A stretch of DNA of 64,000 nt from Mangrovicoccus sp. HB161399 (GTDB lineage Bacteria; Pseudomonadota; Alphaproteobacteria; Rhodobacterales; Rhodobacteraceae). Shown piece by piece: positions 38,353-48,789 of this stretch. Location of the stretch: NCBI RefSeq assembly GCF_013184745.1, contig NZ_JAATVU010000001.1, forward strand, positions 1 to 64,000, written 5' to 3'. Position numbers and translations under genes: made by a program. How positions within the stretch are numbered: the stretch's first letter is position 1; the number at the start of each line of letters is the position of its first letter. The notes under the pieces were generated by a model that saw only the letters and a program-made list of their open reading frames with translations, was not told where the DNA came from and did no database searches.

Positions 38353-38814
38353 ATGAGACTGACGCTACGCACGAATCTGGCCATGCGGACGCTTATGTTC
38401 TGCGCCGTCAACGACGATCGCACGGTCCGCAAGGCCGAAGTGGCCCGCGCCTGCAACGCTTCGGAAAACCATCTGGCGCATGTCATCGTGGTCCTGTCGC
38501 AGCTGGGCGTGATCCAGACCACCCGCGGCCGCAACGGCGGGCTCCGCCTCGCCCGCCCGGCAGAGGAAATCGACATCGGCGAAGTGATTCGCGCCCTGGA
38601 AAGCACCGTGCCCTTCGCCGAGTGCTTCGAGGGCGCCGAGAACCACTGCCCGATCGTCGACCACTGCCGCCTGCGCGGCGTGCTCGCCAATGCGGTGGAG
38701 GCCTTCTACGGCGCGCTGGACGGCATCATGCTGTCGGAACTGACCCAGGCCAATCCGGGGCTGATCCACGTGCTGGGCATCCATGCCGAGCAGGCCCTGC
38801 CCCGGGTCTGCTGA
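38353..38814 (+). CDS. nsrR: Rrf2-family Fe-S regulator, NsrR-like
   Basis: The 153-residue regulator has an N-terminal winged helix and three cysteines in AECFEGAENHCPIVDHC near residues 91-107, the NsrR arrangement that ligates a nitric-oxide-sensitive Fe-S cluster. An FNR box lies upstream, which suggests oxygen-dependent expression and a role in nitrosative or low-oxygen response. No nitric oxide or denitrification genes are in the window. The start is MRLTLRTN with GGGAGCAAGG upstream. Confidence 0.85.
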   Translation: MRLTLRTNLAMRTLMFCAVNDDRTVRKAEVARACNASENHLAHVIVVLSQLGVIQTTRGRNGGLRLARPAEEIDIGEVIRALESTVPFAECFEGAENHCPIVDHCRLRGVLANAVEAFYGALDGIMLSELTQANPGLIHVLGIHAEQALPRVC

Positions 38815-38817
38815 CCC

Positions 38818-39723
38818 TCACGCCCCGGCTGGCTCCGAGGGCAGCTCGACCACGTCGACGCTGTGCCCGGTGCCGCCGACCCCCGACATGCGCGTGACGC
38901 CCTTGACCGGCGACACGTCGGAATAGTCGCGCCCGTAGGCGACGACGATATGGTCCTCGCTGGCCATCATCGCATTGGTGGGATCGTACTCGATCCAGCC
39001 GATCTCGCGCCCGCACCAGGCGCGAACCCAGGCATGCATCGCATCCGCGCCCTCCAGCCGCTGCTGGCCCTCCGGCGGGATGGTGCGCAGGAATCCCGAG
39101 ACATAGCCCGCGGGCACGCCCACCGCGCGCAGCCCGGCGATCATGATGTGGGAATAGTCCTGGCAGACCCCCTTGCGCCGCCGGAACGCCTCGGCCGGGG
39201 GCGTGTCGGCATCGGTGGCGCCGGGCAGGAAGTCCATTTCGTCGTGGATCGCCAGCCCCATGCGGGTGACAGCCTCCATGGCCGTCATGTCCGCCGGGAC
39301 GAGATCGCGCGCGAATGCGGTGATCTCGGAGATCGAGCCGACCCGCGGCGAGGGCGCCACGAAATGGTGCGGCGAGCTGCCGTCGAGATCGCGGATCGCC
39401 GCCAGCTCGACCGGAAGCCGTGCCAGCGTCGGGCTGATGTCCAGCCCCGGCCGCTGGCTGCGCCGTTCCACCCAGGCCTTCAGCCGGAACTCGATGCCGG
39501 TCGAGGGACGGCCGCCGAATCCCACGGAAACGACGCGGTTGCCGAAGAAATCGGTGCCCTCGGTGCGCTCCGTCGGGCGCGGCGAGATGTCGAGATGGCG
39601 GATCGAGACCCGCTGGCGCCGCGGCAGCTCCAGCGGCTGCATGCGGATCACGTGATGGCCGAGGCTGGTGGACTGGCCATAGGTATAGAAGATCTTCAGG
39701 CGGATGTCGTAGCGCGTCGGCAT
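38818..39723 (-). CDS. Transglutaminase-like protein with N-terminal Bact_transglu_N domain
   Basis: The 301-residue soluble protein has the triad of transglutaminase-like enzymes: Cys in RRKGVCQDYSHIM (about residue 187), His in DAMHAWVRAW and Asp in GWIEYDPTN. It is the last gene of a three-gene operon after the ATP-grasp/alpha-E fusion, 13 bp away. No signal peptide is seen. Members of this family are predicted cysteine peptidases or ligases acting on peptides. Confidence 0.9.
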   Translation of the reverse strand: MPTRYDIRLKIFYTYGQSTSLGHHVIRMQPLELPRRQRVSIRHLDISPRPTERTEGTDFFGNRVVSVGFGGRPSTGIEFRLKAWVERRSQRPGLDISPTLARLPVELAAIRDLDGSSPHHFVAPSPRVGSISEITAFARDLVPADMTAMEAVTRMGLAIHDEMDFLPGATDADTPPAEAFRRRKGVCQDYSHIMIAGLRAVGVPAGYVSGFLRTIPPEGQQRLEGADAMHAWVRAWCGREIGWIEYDPTNAMMASEDHIVVAYGRDYSDVSPVKGVTRMSGVGGTGHSVDVVELPSEPAGA

Positions 39724-39736
39724 CGCGGTCCTCCCC

Positions 39737-42160
39737 TTACCTGAAATAGTGCTGGGTCAGGAGGTTCGACACCTCCATCAGCTCGCCGCGGGTCTTCCAC
39801 AGCGCCTGGGTGTCCAGCGTGTGCGGGCGCTGCAGCTCGATATCGGTCTGCACCCGAATCACCGCGCGGTAGAAATCGGCCAGCCGCCCGTGCACGTCGG
39901 CGCCGGGCAGCCTTTCGCACAGCGTGCGCATGCGGTTGAGCTGGTAGAGCAGCGCGCGCGGGTTGCGCCCGTCGAGCGCCAGCAGGTCGATCACCGTCTG
40001 CCGGTTGGTCGCGATCGTATAGCGCCGCCGGTGGGTGATGCCGCTGTCGCCCAGCTCCACCGCCAGGTCGAGCCCGCCCTCGGGCGCGGAATGGTCGGCG
40101 AAGCGCGCCAGCATCGCGCAGATGTCCATGGCGCGTTCCAGCGCGCGGCCGATCGACAGGAAGCGCCAGCCGGTGAAGCGGTACATGTTGTCCTGCACCA
40201 GCCCCGAGAAGCCGGTGATCTGGCGCAGCAGGCCGGAAATCTCGCGCGCGATGTCGTCGCCCGAGCGGGGCTCCTCGTCGCTGCGGTGGTTCTCGGCCAG
40301 CAGCATCGCCGCGGCCTGCAGGTCCTTCAGCGCCAGCCAGCCGTCTACGGAGAAGCGGTCGCGCACCTGCGCCGCACTCTGCACCGCGGCATCGAGCATG
40401 TCGGTCAGCGCCAGCGGCACCGGCTGGGACACGTCGACCCCGCCGATGGTCAGCGCCTTGCCGATCTCATGCTGCAGCGGCATGTCGGCCGCGGCGTTCT
40501 CCGCCAGCCGGACATGGTAGGCACGCAGCATCCGCATCGTGCCCTCGGCGCGCTCGACATAGCGGCCGAGCCAGTAGAGGTTGTCGGCGGCGCGGCTGGG
40601 CAGCAGGCTCAGATCCGGCCGGGTGCCGAGCGCCGAGCGCGCCTCGGCGATCGCCGTCTGCGAGCCGGGCGGATCCGACAGCAGCCAGACATCGGCAACC
40701 GAACCGCCCTTCTGCAGCGAGATCGCAGTGGACTCCTGGTTGCGGCCGATGCGGGCATAGCCGCCGGGCATCAGCGCCCAGCCCTTGCTGGTCCGCGCCG
40801 CGAAGATGCGCAGCGACATCGGCCGCGGCACCAGCTTCTCGCCGTCCCAGGCCGGGGTGGTCGACAGCCTCACGGCCTCCTGGCCGACGAGGTTGCCGGC
40901 CTCGTTCTCGATCCAGTCGGAGATCGATTCCTTGGCGGAGCCGCGGAACTTGCCGCCCAGCACGGTCTTGCCGTCGGTGTCGAACGGCAGCCGCGTCGCC
41001 AGCGCCGGCGCGATCATCATCCGGTCGGTATTCGACTGCACGTGCGACCGCTCCGCCCCCTGCCCGCACCACCAGGTGGCGATGTTCGGCATCTTCAGCG
41101 GCTCGCCGGTCAGCGCCTGGCAGATGCGCGGGATGAAGGCCAGCATCGCGCGCGTCTCCAGCACGCCCGAGCCGAGCGCGTTGACCATGGTCAGCGAGCC
41201 CTGCCGGATGGCGCCTGCCAAACCGGGCGTGCCGAGGCGCGAGGCCTCGTTCAGTTCCAGCGGATCGGCCCAAGCGCTGTCGATGCGCCGCCAGATCACG
41301 CTGATCGGCTGCAGCCCGTTGACGGTGCGGACCATGACGCGGCCGTCGCGGACCACCAGATCCTCGCCCTCGAGAAGCATGAAGCCGAGGTAGCGGGCGA
41401 TATAGGCATGCTCGAAATAGCCCTGGTTCAGCATGCCCGGCGTCAGCACGCCGACCCCGCCCTCGGTCTCGTCCGAGAGGCTTTCCAGCGCAGCGCGGAA
41501 ATCCGCGAAGAAGCCGCCGATCTTGGCCACGGTCTTGTCGGCGAAGTATTCCGGGAACATCCGGCTCATCGCGACGCGGTTCTCCACCGAGAATCCCGCC
41601 CCGGTCGGGGCCTGCGTGCGGTCGCCCAGCACCCACCAGCGCCCGTCCGGACCGCGGCCGATCTCGAAGGCGATGAAATGCAGGAAATGGCCCGAGCGCG
41701 GCTCCACCCCGACCATCGGGCGCAGCCATTCGGGCATCGAGGCCACCAGCGCGGCCGGCAGGTGCCCGTCCGCGACCAGATGGTTCGGTCCGTAGAGATC
41801 GGCGAGGATCGACTCCAGCAGGTCGGCGCGCTGCACCAGCGCCTCGGAAATGGAGGTCCAGTCCTCCTCGGAGAGCAGGACCGGGATATGGCTCAGCGGC
41901 CAGGCGCGCTCGCGCGAGAACCCGTGGTCGTATTCGCGGTAGTACACCCCGGCATCGTGCAGGTACTGCTCCGCCCGGTGGAAGCGGCGCTCGATGTCCA
42001 TGCTGGAAAGCCGCCCGAACTGGCCGATGAAATCGCGCCAGGCCGGACGCATCTGTCCGGCCGGGTCAAGCAGTTCGTCAGCAGTGTTCGCGGTCGGCCG
42101 GTAGTCGCGGATGAACGCCGCGAGCCCGCCGCGACGCTCGGATTTTTCATGCGTGCTCAA
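39737..42160 (-). CDS. Fusion of circularly permuted ATP-grasp (type 2) and alpha-E domains
   Basis: This is an 807-residue protein. Residues about 70-480 are a circularly permuted ATP-grasp ligase (DUF404/DUF407), with RRIDSAWADPLELN, LGSGVLETRAMLAFIPRICQ and TWWCGQ segments. Residues about 495-800 are the helical alpha-E domain (DUF403), starting PSRAADNLYWLGRYVERAE. In many bacteria these are separate adjacent genes; here they are fused. The ligase is expected to form a peptide-like bond at the cost of ATP. Substrates are unknown. Confidence 0.9.
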   Translation of the reverse strand: MSTHEKSERRGGLAAFIRDYRPTANTADELLDPAGQMRPAWRDFIGQFGRLSSMDIERRFHRAEQYLHDAGVYYREYDHGFSRERAWPLSHIPVLLSEEDWTSISEALVQRADLLESILADLYGPNHLVADGHLPAALVASMPEWLRPMVGVEPRSGHFLHFIAFEIGRGPDGRWWVLGDRTQAPTGAGFSVENRVAMSRMFPEYFADKTVAKIGGFFADFRAALESLSDETEGGVGVLTPGMLNQGYFEHAYIARYLGFMLLEGEDLVVRDGRVMVRTVNGLQPISVIWRRIDSAWADPLELNEASRLGTPGLAGAIRQGSLTMVNALGSGVLETRAMLAFIPRICQALTGEPLKMPNIATWWCGQGAERSHVQSNTDRMMIAPALATRLPFDTDGKTVLGGKFRGSAKESISDWIENEAGNLVGQEAVRLSTTPAWDGEKLVPRPMSLRIFAARTSKGWALMPGGYARIGRNQESTAISLQKGGSVADVWLLSDPPGSQTAIAEARSALGTRPDLSLLPSRAADNLYWLGRYVERAEGTMRMLRAYHVRLAENAAADMPLQHEIGKALTIGGVDVSQPVPLALTDMLDAAVQSAAQVRDRFSVDGWLALKDLQAAAMLLAENHRSDEEPRSGDDIAREISGLLRQITGFSGLVQDNMYRFTGWRFLSIGRALERAMDICAMLARFADHSAPEGGLDLAVELGDSGITHRRRYTIATNRQTVIDLLALDGRNPRALLYQLNRMRTLCERLPGADVHGRLADFYRAVIRVQTDIELQRPHTLDTQALWKTRGELMEVSNLLTQHYFR

Positions 42161-42163
42161 TCA

Positions 42164-45100
42164 TCACATCCCGGCAAGGCGCCGAAGGTCGAGCGTCATC
42201 GGGAATTCCGGATGCGGCGTCTCGATCGGCGGCACGTAAAGGCCCGGCGTATGCCCATGCGGCTGGAAGCGTGCCAGCCTGCGCGCCTCCGCCTCGTTCG
42301 AGTTGACCGGGAATGTGTCGTAGTTCCGTCCGCCCGGATGCGCAACATGGTAGACGCAGCCCGCGATCGCGCGGTTCGACCAGGTGTCGAACACGTCGAT
42401 GGTCAGCGGCACGTGCAGCGGCACGACCGGATGCATGGCCAGCGGCGCCTGCCAGGCCTTGTAGCGGATCCCGCCCACGGACACGCCGTTCTCCGCCGTC
42501 TTCTGCATCGGCACGATGCGGCCGTTGCAGGCCACGGTATAGCGCGACGGGTCCGAGGTTGTCAGCTTGACCTGGGCACGCTCGGTGGAGCTGTCGGTGT
42601 AGCGCACCGTGCCGCCGATCGCCCCGGTCTCGCCCATCACGTGCCATGGTTCGAGCGCCTGGCGCAGTTCCAGGTGGATGCCGGGCCCCTCGACCTCCCC
42701 GCAGAACGGGAAGCGGAACTCGGCCTGCGCCTTGTACCAGTCGGCCTGCATCGGATAGCCATGCTCGTTCAGATCCGCCAGAACTTCGTTGAAGTCCTCC
42801 CAGAGGTAATGCGGAAGCATGAACCGGTCGTGAAGCGTCGTGCCCCAGCGCGTCAGCTTGCCGGAAAGCGGGCTTTCCCAGAACCGCGCGATCAGCGCCC
42901 GGATCAGGAGCTGCTGCGCCAGCGACATGCGCGCATTGGGGGGCATCTCGAAGCCGCGGAACTCGACCAGGCCGAGCCGGCCGGTCGGGCCGTCGGGCGA
43001 GTAGAGCTTGTCGATGCAGATCTCGGCCCGGTGGGTGTTGCCGGTGACGTCGACCAGAAGGTTCCTGAGCAGCCGGTCGGTCAGCCACGGCAGGGGCGGC
43101 ATGCCCTCCCAAGGCGCCGGGATCTGCTGAAGCGCGATTTCCAGCTCGTAGAGGTGATCCGCGCGGCCCTCGTCGACGCGCGGCGCCTGAGAGGTCGGGC
43201 CGATGAACAGGCCCGAGAACATGTAGCTCAGCGACGGATGCCGCTGCCAGTGCAGGATCAGCGAGCGCAGCAGGTCCGGACGGCGCAGGAAGGGGCTGTC
43301 CATGATGGTCGCGCCGCCGATGACGACATGGTTGCCGCCGCCGGTGCCGGTATGCTTGCCGTCGATCATGAACTTGTCGGCGCCGAGGCGGCTCTGGCGG
43401 GCCTCCTCGTAGATCGTCTCGGTGATCTCGCGCGCCTCGTCCCAGTTCGACGCGGGCTGGATGTTGACCTCCAGCACGCCCGGATCGGGAGTGACCTTGA
43501 TGACGTTCAGGCGCGGGTCGGAGGGCGGCGGATAGCCCTCGATATGCACCGGCATGCCCAGCCGCTTGGCCGCGGCCTCGGAGGCGGCGACCAGCTCCAG
43601 ATAGTCCTCCAGCCAGACGACCGGCGGCAGGAAGACCGTCAGGCGGCCGTCGCGCGGCTCCACCGAGATGGCGGTGCGGACATGGCCGTCGATCTCGTAG
43701 AGGCTCTGCGGGACCGGGCCGTCCTTCTCTGCGGTCTCGTAGGTGACGGTGGCGACCTTCTGGTCGAGCCATTCCTTACCCAGCCGCTCGGCCATCTCCT
43801 TGGAGATGTCGGGCAGCGGCGGCCGTTCCAGCGTGGTGTCCGCCTCGTTGATGTAGGGATACTCGGCCGGGGACAGGTAGGGCAGCGCGCCCAGCGGCAG
43901 GCGGTAGCCCACCGGGCTGTCGCCGGGGACCAGGAACAGCTTGCCGCGGCGGGTCTTCCATTTCTCCGACATCCACTTGCGGCTGGTGGTGTGCTTCACC
44001 TGCCAGGGCTGCACGGGAAGGACGTAGCCCACCGGCTTGGTCAGGCCGCGCTCGAACACCGTCAGCATCCGCTGGCGTTCCTCGGCATCCTCGAGATGCG
44101 AGTTCTCGGGGTCGACATTGTCCGGCAGGCGGCCTTCACGGATCAGCCATTCGGCCGGGTCCTCGTAGGCGGGCATGATGTTGCCGGTCTCGACCGCCAG
44201 CGCCTCGGCGATCGCCGTGGTTAGCTGCGCCGCATCCTCGTAGGTCGGCTCGTCCTCCTTCTCGATCTCGGCGACCGGCAGCTCGCGCGCGATCAGGTCG
44301 GGATCGTTCCAGATCGGCTTGCCGTCGCGGCGCCAGTAGCAGGAGAAGGTCCAGCGCGGCAGGGTCTCGCCCGGATACCACTTGCCCTGCCCGTAATGCA
44401 GGAAGCCGCCGGGCGCGAATTTCTCGCGCAGCCGCCGGATCAGGACATCGGCCAGCGCCCGCTTCTGCGGGCCGACGGCGGCGGAGTTCCATTCGTCGGA
44501 TTCGAAATCGTCGATCGACACGAAGGTCGGCTCGCCGCCCATGGTCAGGCGGACGTCGTTCTCGGCCAGCTTCTTGTCGACATGCGCGCCGAGCGCGTTC
44601 AGCGCGTCCCAGCTGTCATCGGAAAACGGCTTGGTGATGCGCGGGTGCTCGGCGACCCGGGTCACCTGCATGTCGAAGTCGAACTCGGTCTCCAGGTCGT
44701 CCGGCGCCGAGAACCCGCCCGAGATCGGCGCGGCGTTCTTGTAGTGCGGCGTGGCGGCCAGAGGGATGTGGCTCTCGCCGGTCAGGAGGCCGGAGGTCGG
44801 ATCGAATCCGATCCATCCCGCACCCGGCAGGAAGACCTCGCACCAGGCATGCAGGTCGGTGAAGTCGACCTCGGTGCCGGAGGGGCCGTCCAGCGCCTTC
44901 AGGTCGGGCTTCAGCTGGATCAGGTAGCCCGAGACGAAGCGCGCCGCGAGGCCGAGGTTGCGCAGGGCCTGCACCATCAGCCAGGAGCTGTCGCGGCACG
45001 ATCCCTTGCCGTTCTCGAAGGTCTCTTCCGGGGTGTAGACGCCCGGCTCCAGCCGGACGACATATTCGACGGCCTCGTTGATGCGGCGGTTCAGGTCGAC

Positions 45101-45535
45101 GACGAAATCGACCGAGCGCATCTTCTCCGTCGGCACGCCCTCGAGGAATTTCTTCAGGTGAGGCCCGGCCGGCTCGGGCTTCATGTAGATCGACAGATCC
45201 TCGAGCAGCTCCTCGGGATATTCGAACGGATAGAACTCGGCGCGCTCCTCGACGAAGAAGTCGAAGGGGTTGTAGACCGACATGTCGGCGACAAGGTCGA
45301 CCTCGATCTTCAGCTCGCGCACCGGTTCGGGAAACACGAACCGTGCCAGCCAGTTGCCGTAGGGGTCCTGCTGGTGGTTGACGAAATGGGTGGACGGACT
45401 GACCTTGAGCGAATGGGTCAGAACGCGCGTCCTCGAATGCGGGGCCGGCCGCAGGCGGATGACCTGGGGGCCCAGAACCACCGGCTGGTCGTACTTGTAA
45501 TGGGTCAGGTGATAGATGCTGGCCTTGATCGACAT
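42164..45535 (-). CDS. Transglutaminase-DUF2126 large protein
   Basis: This is a 1123-residue protein. Residues 1-90 are a Bact_transglu_N domain. A transglutaminase core spans about 150-280, with Cys in [11 protein letters not shown], His in [10 protein letters not shown] and Asp in [10 protein letters not shown] long DUF2126 region runs from about 300 to the end, with [30 protein letters not shown] and [10 protein letters not shown]. This region has been proposed (from memory) to be a carboxylate-amine ligase of the glutamine-synthetase fold. It ends 3 bp before the ATP-grasp fusion gene and is the first gene of the operon, suggesting coupled expression. Confidence 0.9.
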   Translation of the reverse strand: MSIKASIYHLTHYKYDQPVVLGPQVIRLRPAPHSRTRVLTHSLKVSPSTHFVNHQQDPYGNWLARFVFPEPVRELKIEVDLVADMSVYNPFDFFVEERAEFYPFEYPEELLEDLSIYMKPEPAGPHLKKFLEGVPTEKMRSVDFVVDLNRRINEAVEYVVRLEPGVYTPEETFENGKGSCRDSSWLMVQALRNLGLAARFVSGYLIQLKPDLKALDGPSGTEVDFTDLHAWCEVFLPGAGWIGFDPTSGLLTGESHIPLAATPHYKNAAPISGGFSAPDDLETEFDFDMQVTRVAEHPRITKPFSDDSWDALNALGAHVDKKLAENDVRLTMGGEPTFVSIDDFESDEWNSAAVGPQKRALADVLIRRLREKFAPGGFLHYGQGKWYPGETLPRWTFSCYWRRDGKPIWNDPDLIARELPVAEIEKEDEPTYEDAAQLTTAIAEALAVETGNIMPAYEDPAEWLIREGRLPDNVDPENSHLEDAEERQRMLTVFERGLTKPVGYVLPVQPWQVKHTTSRKWMSEKWKTRRGKLFLVPGDSPVGYRLPLGALPYLSPAEYPYINEADTTLERPPLPDISKEMAERLGKEWLDQKVATVTYETAEKDGPVPQSLYEIDGHVRTAISVEPRDGRLTVFLPPVVWLEDYLELVAASEAAAKRLGMPVHIEGYPPPSDPRLNVIKVTPDPGVLEVNIQPASNWDEAREITETIYEEARQSRLGADKFMIDGKHTGTGGGNHVVIGGATIMDSPFLRRPDLLRSLILHWQRHPSLSYMFSGLFIGPTSQAPRVDEGRADHLYELEIALQQIPAPWEGMPPLPWLTDRLLRNLLVDVTGNTHRAEICIDKLYSPDGPTGRLGLVEFRGFEMPPNARMSLAQQLLIRALIARFWESPLSGKLTRWGTTLHDRFMLPHYLWEDFNEVLADLNEHGYPMQADWYKAQAEFRFPFCGEVEGPGIHLELRQALEPWHVMGETGAIGGTVRYTDSSTERAQVKLTTSDPSRYTVACNGRIVPMQKTAENGVSVGGIRYKAWQAPLAMHPVVPLHVPLTIDVFDTWSNRAIAGCVYHVAHPGGRNYDTFPVNSNEAEARRLARFQPHGHTPGLYVPPIETPHPEFPMTLDLRRLAGM

Positions 45536-45804
45536 GAGTAACTGCGCCCCTCGTACCCTTCTTTGTCCGGCACGCTTTCACAGAATAATCGATGACGCCA
45601 GTGCCCCCGCCGCCGCGGCCGAGGCGGCGCAGGCAGGCTGCCTAAAATTTAGACCTGTTTTCCTCGGAAAATCGGACCGCCGGGGCCTGAGTGCCGCAGG
45701 GCGGGCGGCAGGCGGCCGACCGTGTCGCGGCGGCCACAGCGCGCCGCCCGGGCGCGCAGGGCGGGCGGCATTGGGAGGGCGGCGTGCCGCCCGTCCCGCC
45801 GGGA

Positions 45805-46500
45805 TCAGGCCGCGGCGCCGGCAGCCGCGCGGATCGCCGCGATATTGGCGCCGTAGGGCGCCGGATCGGCGACCGAGCCGCCCTTGAAGACCGCGGAGCC
45901 CGCGACCAGGACGTCGGCGCCTGCCCCCGCCACCAGGGGCGCGGTTTCCGGAGTCACGCCGCCGTCGATCTCGATATGCACCGGACGGTCGCCGATCATC
46001 GTGCGCAGCGCGCGGACCTTGGCGGTCATGTCGATGAACTTCTGGCCGCCGAAGCCCGGGTTCACGGTCATCACGCAGACGAGGTCCGTCAGGTCCAGCA
46101 GATGGGCGACAGCCTCCGCAGGGGTGCCGGGATTCAGCGCGACGCCCGCCTTCATCCCCGCAGCGCGGATCGCCTGCAGCGTGCGGTGGATATGCGGCCC
46201 GGCCTCGACATGGGCGGTCAGGATGTCGGCGCCCGCCTCGGCGAAGGCGTCGATATAGGGATCGACCGGCTGGATCATCAGGTGGACGTCCATCACCGTC
46301 TCCACATGCGGGCGGAAGGCCTTCACCGCGGGCGGGCCGAAGGTCAGGTTCGGCACGAAGTGGCCGTCCATCACGTCGACATGGACCCAATCGGCGCCCT
46401 GCGCCTCGATGGCGCGGATCTCCGCACCGAAATTGGCGAAATCCGCCGACAGGATCGACGGCGCGATCTTGATGGCGCGCGAGAAGTCCGAATAGGCCAT
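45805..46500 (-). CDS. rpe: Ribulose-phosphate 3-epimerase
   Basis: The 231-residue TIM-barrel enzyme interconverts ribulose 5-phosphate and xylulose 5-phosphate. IAPSILSADF, HVDVMDGHFVPN, NPGFGGQKF and EIDGGV are present. The start at MAYSDFS has GGAGGGAG upstream. Bases 45536-45804 before the next gene carry only GC-rich hairpins. Confidence 0.96.
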   Translation of the reverse strand: MAYSDFSRAIKIAPSILSADFANFGAEIRAIEAQGADWVHVDVMDGHFVPNLTFGPPAVKAFRPHVETVMDVHLMIQPVDPYIDAFAEAGADILTAHVEAGPHIHRTLQAIRAAGMKAGVALNPGTPAEAVAHLLDLTDLVCVMTVNPGFGGQKFIDMTAKVRALRTMIGDRPVHIEIDGGVTPETAPLVAGAGADVLVAGSAVFKGGSVADPAPYGANIAAIRAAAGAAA

Positions 46501-46689
46501 GGGCTCCCTCCGTTTGCAGGCGCTCCCCGTTATCCGGTTCCGCTGCACAAGGCCACTGCAAAAGCGCACAGTCACATTGCCTTGACAATCCCGACCGTTT
46601 TGCTCGACTAGTGGCCGAAATCCACCAAGGCTGCGCCGCAGAGGCGCGCCCAGGCAGATCCCCTCCCCGATCCCACGGAGTTTGCCGAG

Positions 46690-48750
46690 ATGATCCCGAC
46701 CCGCCCTGCCGCGGGCGGCGCTGTCCTGCCGCGCCCGCCCTTCCTGACCACGACCGCCTTCGGACTGCTCTGCAGCGCGCTGCCCGCCGCGGCGCAGGAA
46801 GACGGGCTGACCATGCTCGGCGACATCACCGTCACCGCCGGCGGCTTCGCCCAGAGCGTCGAGGACGCCCCCGCCTCGGTCACCGTGATCCCCGGCGAGG
46901 AACTGGAGCGCCAGAACGTCACCGACCTGACCGACATCCTGACCGGCGTGCAGGGCGTGGCGACCACCGGCACGGCGGACGAATCCGATATCTTCATCCG
47001 CGGCCTGCCCGGCAGCTACACGCTGATCCTGGTCGACGGCCGCCGCCAGGGCACCCGCGAGAGCCGCCCCAACGGCTCCTCGGGCTTCGAGCAGAGCTGG
47101 ATCCCCCCGGTCGCCGCGATCGAGCGGGTGGAGATCGTGCGCGGGCCGATGTCCTCGCTCTACGGCTCCGACGCCATGGGCGGGGTGATCAACATCATCA
47201 CCAAGAAGGTCAGCCCGGTCTGGAGCGGCTCGGTGACCGTCGAGGGCACCATGCCCGAGCACAGCCGCGACGCCGCCTCCGCGCAGCAGAGCTTCTACCT
47301 TGCGGGCCCGCTTGTGCAGGACAAGCTGGGGCTGCAGCTCTGGGGCCGCAACTACTGGCAGGGCGAAAGCGGCGTTCTCGACGGCAATGCCGAATCCGAG
47401 GACGAGGACATGACCGCGCGGCTGACTTGGACGCCGTCGCAGGACCATGAATTCCAGGCCGAGATCGGCCGCACCCGGGTGCAGAACACCACCACCGACG
47501 GCAAGTCCGTGGCCGAGGGCGACGGCGACGCCAAGAACCGCCACACGCGGGAGCACTGGATGCTGGGCTACCGCGGCAGCTGGGGCAGCACGGAGGCCGA
47601 CCTGTCCTTCCAGCGGGAGACCGGAGAGCGCAACACCTGGAGCGCCGATGCGGGCGAAAGCCTGGTCAAGTCGGACCGCCATCCCGAGATCGCCAACTCG
47701 GTCCTCGACGCCAAGTTCACCCAGCCCTTTTCCGGCCTGGGCGAGCACACGCTGGTCTTCGGCGGGCAGTATTTCGATGCCGTGCTCAAGGACCAGAATT
47801 CCGGCACGCAGGACGACTCGCAGCAGGAATTCTCGGCCTGGCAATGGGCGCTCTTCGCCGAGGACGAATGGAAGATCGTCCCCGACTTCGCCCTGACGCT
47901 GGGCGCGCGCTATACCGAGCACGAGAATTTCGGCGGCTACTGGACCCCGCGCATCTACGGCGTCTGGACCGCCACCGACCGGCTGACGGTGAAGGGCGGC
48001 GTCTCCACCGGCTACAAGGCGCCGGAGATCCGCCAGACCACCGAGGGCTACTACTACGCCACCCAGGGCGGCCGCGGCGTGATCGTCGGCGATCCCGACC
48101 TGAAGCCGGAAACCTCCACCAGCTACGAGCTGGGCGCGATCTGGACCGACAGCGTCTGGCAGCTCAGCGCCACCGCCTACCACACCGACTTCAAAGACAA
48201 GATCGAAAGCTACAACACCGGCGACACGATCGAGGTGGACGGCGTCACCCGCAATCTCTGGCAGTACCGCAACGTGCAGGACGCGACCATCGAGGGCGTG
48301 GAACTGGCGGCGACCTGGGACATGAGCGCCGTGCTGTCCTGGCGGGCCACCTACACCTATACGGAAAGCGAGCAGGAGACCGGCGAGTACGAAGGGCTGC
48401 CGCTGGCGCGGACGCCCGAGCACCAGGCCTCGATCCGGGCCGACTGGCAGACGCCGGTCGACGGGCTAGATGCCTGGGGGCGCGCGACCTATCACGGCGA
48501 GGAAATCAATGCGGGCGCGCGGATCGGCGACAACGGCACGGCCTACCGGACCGACAGCGACGGCAACGTGATTGCGTACAAGTACGACGCCTACACCACG
48601 ATCGACATCGGCGCCTCCTACGCGTTCAACGACAACCTGACGCTGAACGCAGCAATCTACAACCTCGCGGACATCGAGATCGAAAGCGGCGACAGCAACA
48701 CCGTCGGCGAAGGCCGCCGCCTCTGGCTGGGCCTGACGGCAAGCTTCTGA
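46690..48750 (+). CDS. TonB-dependent outer-membrane receptor (CirA/FepA type)
   Basis: The 686-residue protein has a signal peptide, a TonB-box-like DITVTA segment, a plug domain (TDILTGVQGV, IFIRGLPGSYTLILVDGRRQG) and a 22-strand barrel ending in LTASF with the terminal Phe needed for assembly. The plug segment SLYGSDAMGGVINIITKK is typical of catecholate siderophore or colicin receptors. No TonB or permease genes are adjacent. It diverges from rpe across 189 bp. Confidence 0.9.
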   Translation: MIPTRPAAGGAVLPRPPFLTTTAFGLLCSALPAAAQEDGLTMLGDITVTAGGFAQSVEDAPASVTVIPGEELERQNVTDLTDILTGVQGVATTGTADESDIFIRGLPGSYTLILVDGRRQGTRESRPNGSSGFEQSWIPPVAAIERVEIVRGPMSSLYGSDAMGGVINIITKKVSPVWSGSVTVEGTMPEHSRDAASAQQSFYLAGPLVQDKLGLQLWGRNYWQGESGVLDGNAESEDEDMTARLTWTPSQDHEFQAEIGRTRVQNTTTDGKSVAEGDGDAKNRHTREHWMLGYRGSWGSTEADLSFQRETGERNTWSADAGESLVKSDRHPEIANSVLDAKFTQPFSGLGEHTLVFGGQYFDAVLKDQNSGTQDDSQQEFSAWQWALFAEDEWKIVPDFALTLGARYTEHENFGGYWTPRIYGVWTATDRLTVKGGVSTGYKAPEIRQTTEGYYYATQGGRGVIVGDPDLKPETSTSYELGAIWTDSVWQLSATAYHTDFKDKIESYNTGDTIEVDGVTRNLWQYRNVQDATIEGVELAATWDMSAVLSWRATYTYTESEQETGEYEGLPLARTPEHQASIRADWQTPVDGLDAWGRATYHGEEINAGARIGDNGTAYRTDSDGNVIAYKYDAYTTIDIGASYAFNDNLTLNAAIYNLADIEIESGDSNTVGEGRRLWLGLTASF

Positions 48751-48789
48751 ACCGCCGCCGGGCCGCCGCCCCTGCCGCGGCCCGGCAGA

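Noticed and set aside
39749-44224. A 1491-residue open frame on the plus strand
   Set aside because: It is antisense to the ATP-grasp fusion and DUF2126 genes, whose motifs are complete; composition is that of an antisense shadow.
46580-46615. TTGACA-type promoter before the TonB receptor
   Set aside because: TTGACA is present at 46582, but the -10 hexamer at 17-bp spacing is a poor match, so the call was not made.
45805-48423. An 872-residue minus-strand frame ending in Rpe
   Set aside because: Only the last 231 residues are Rpe; the rest is antisense to the TonB receptor. The start is set at 46500 where a ribosome site exists.
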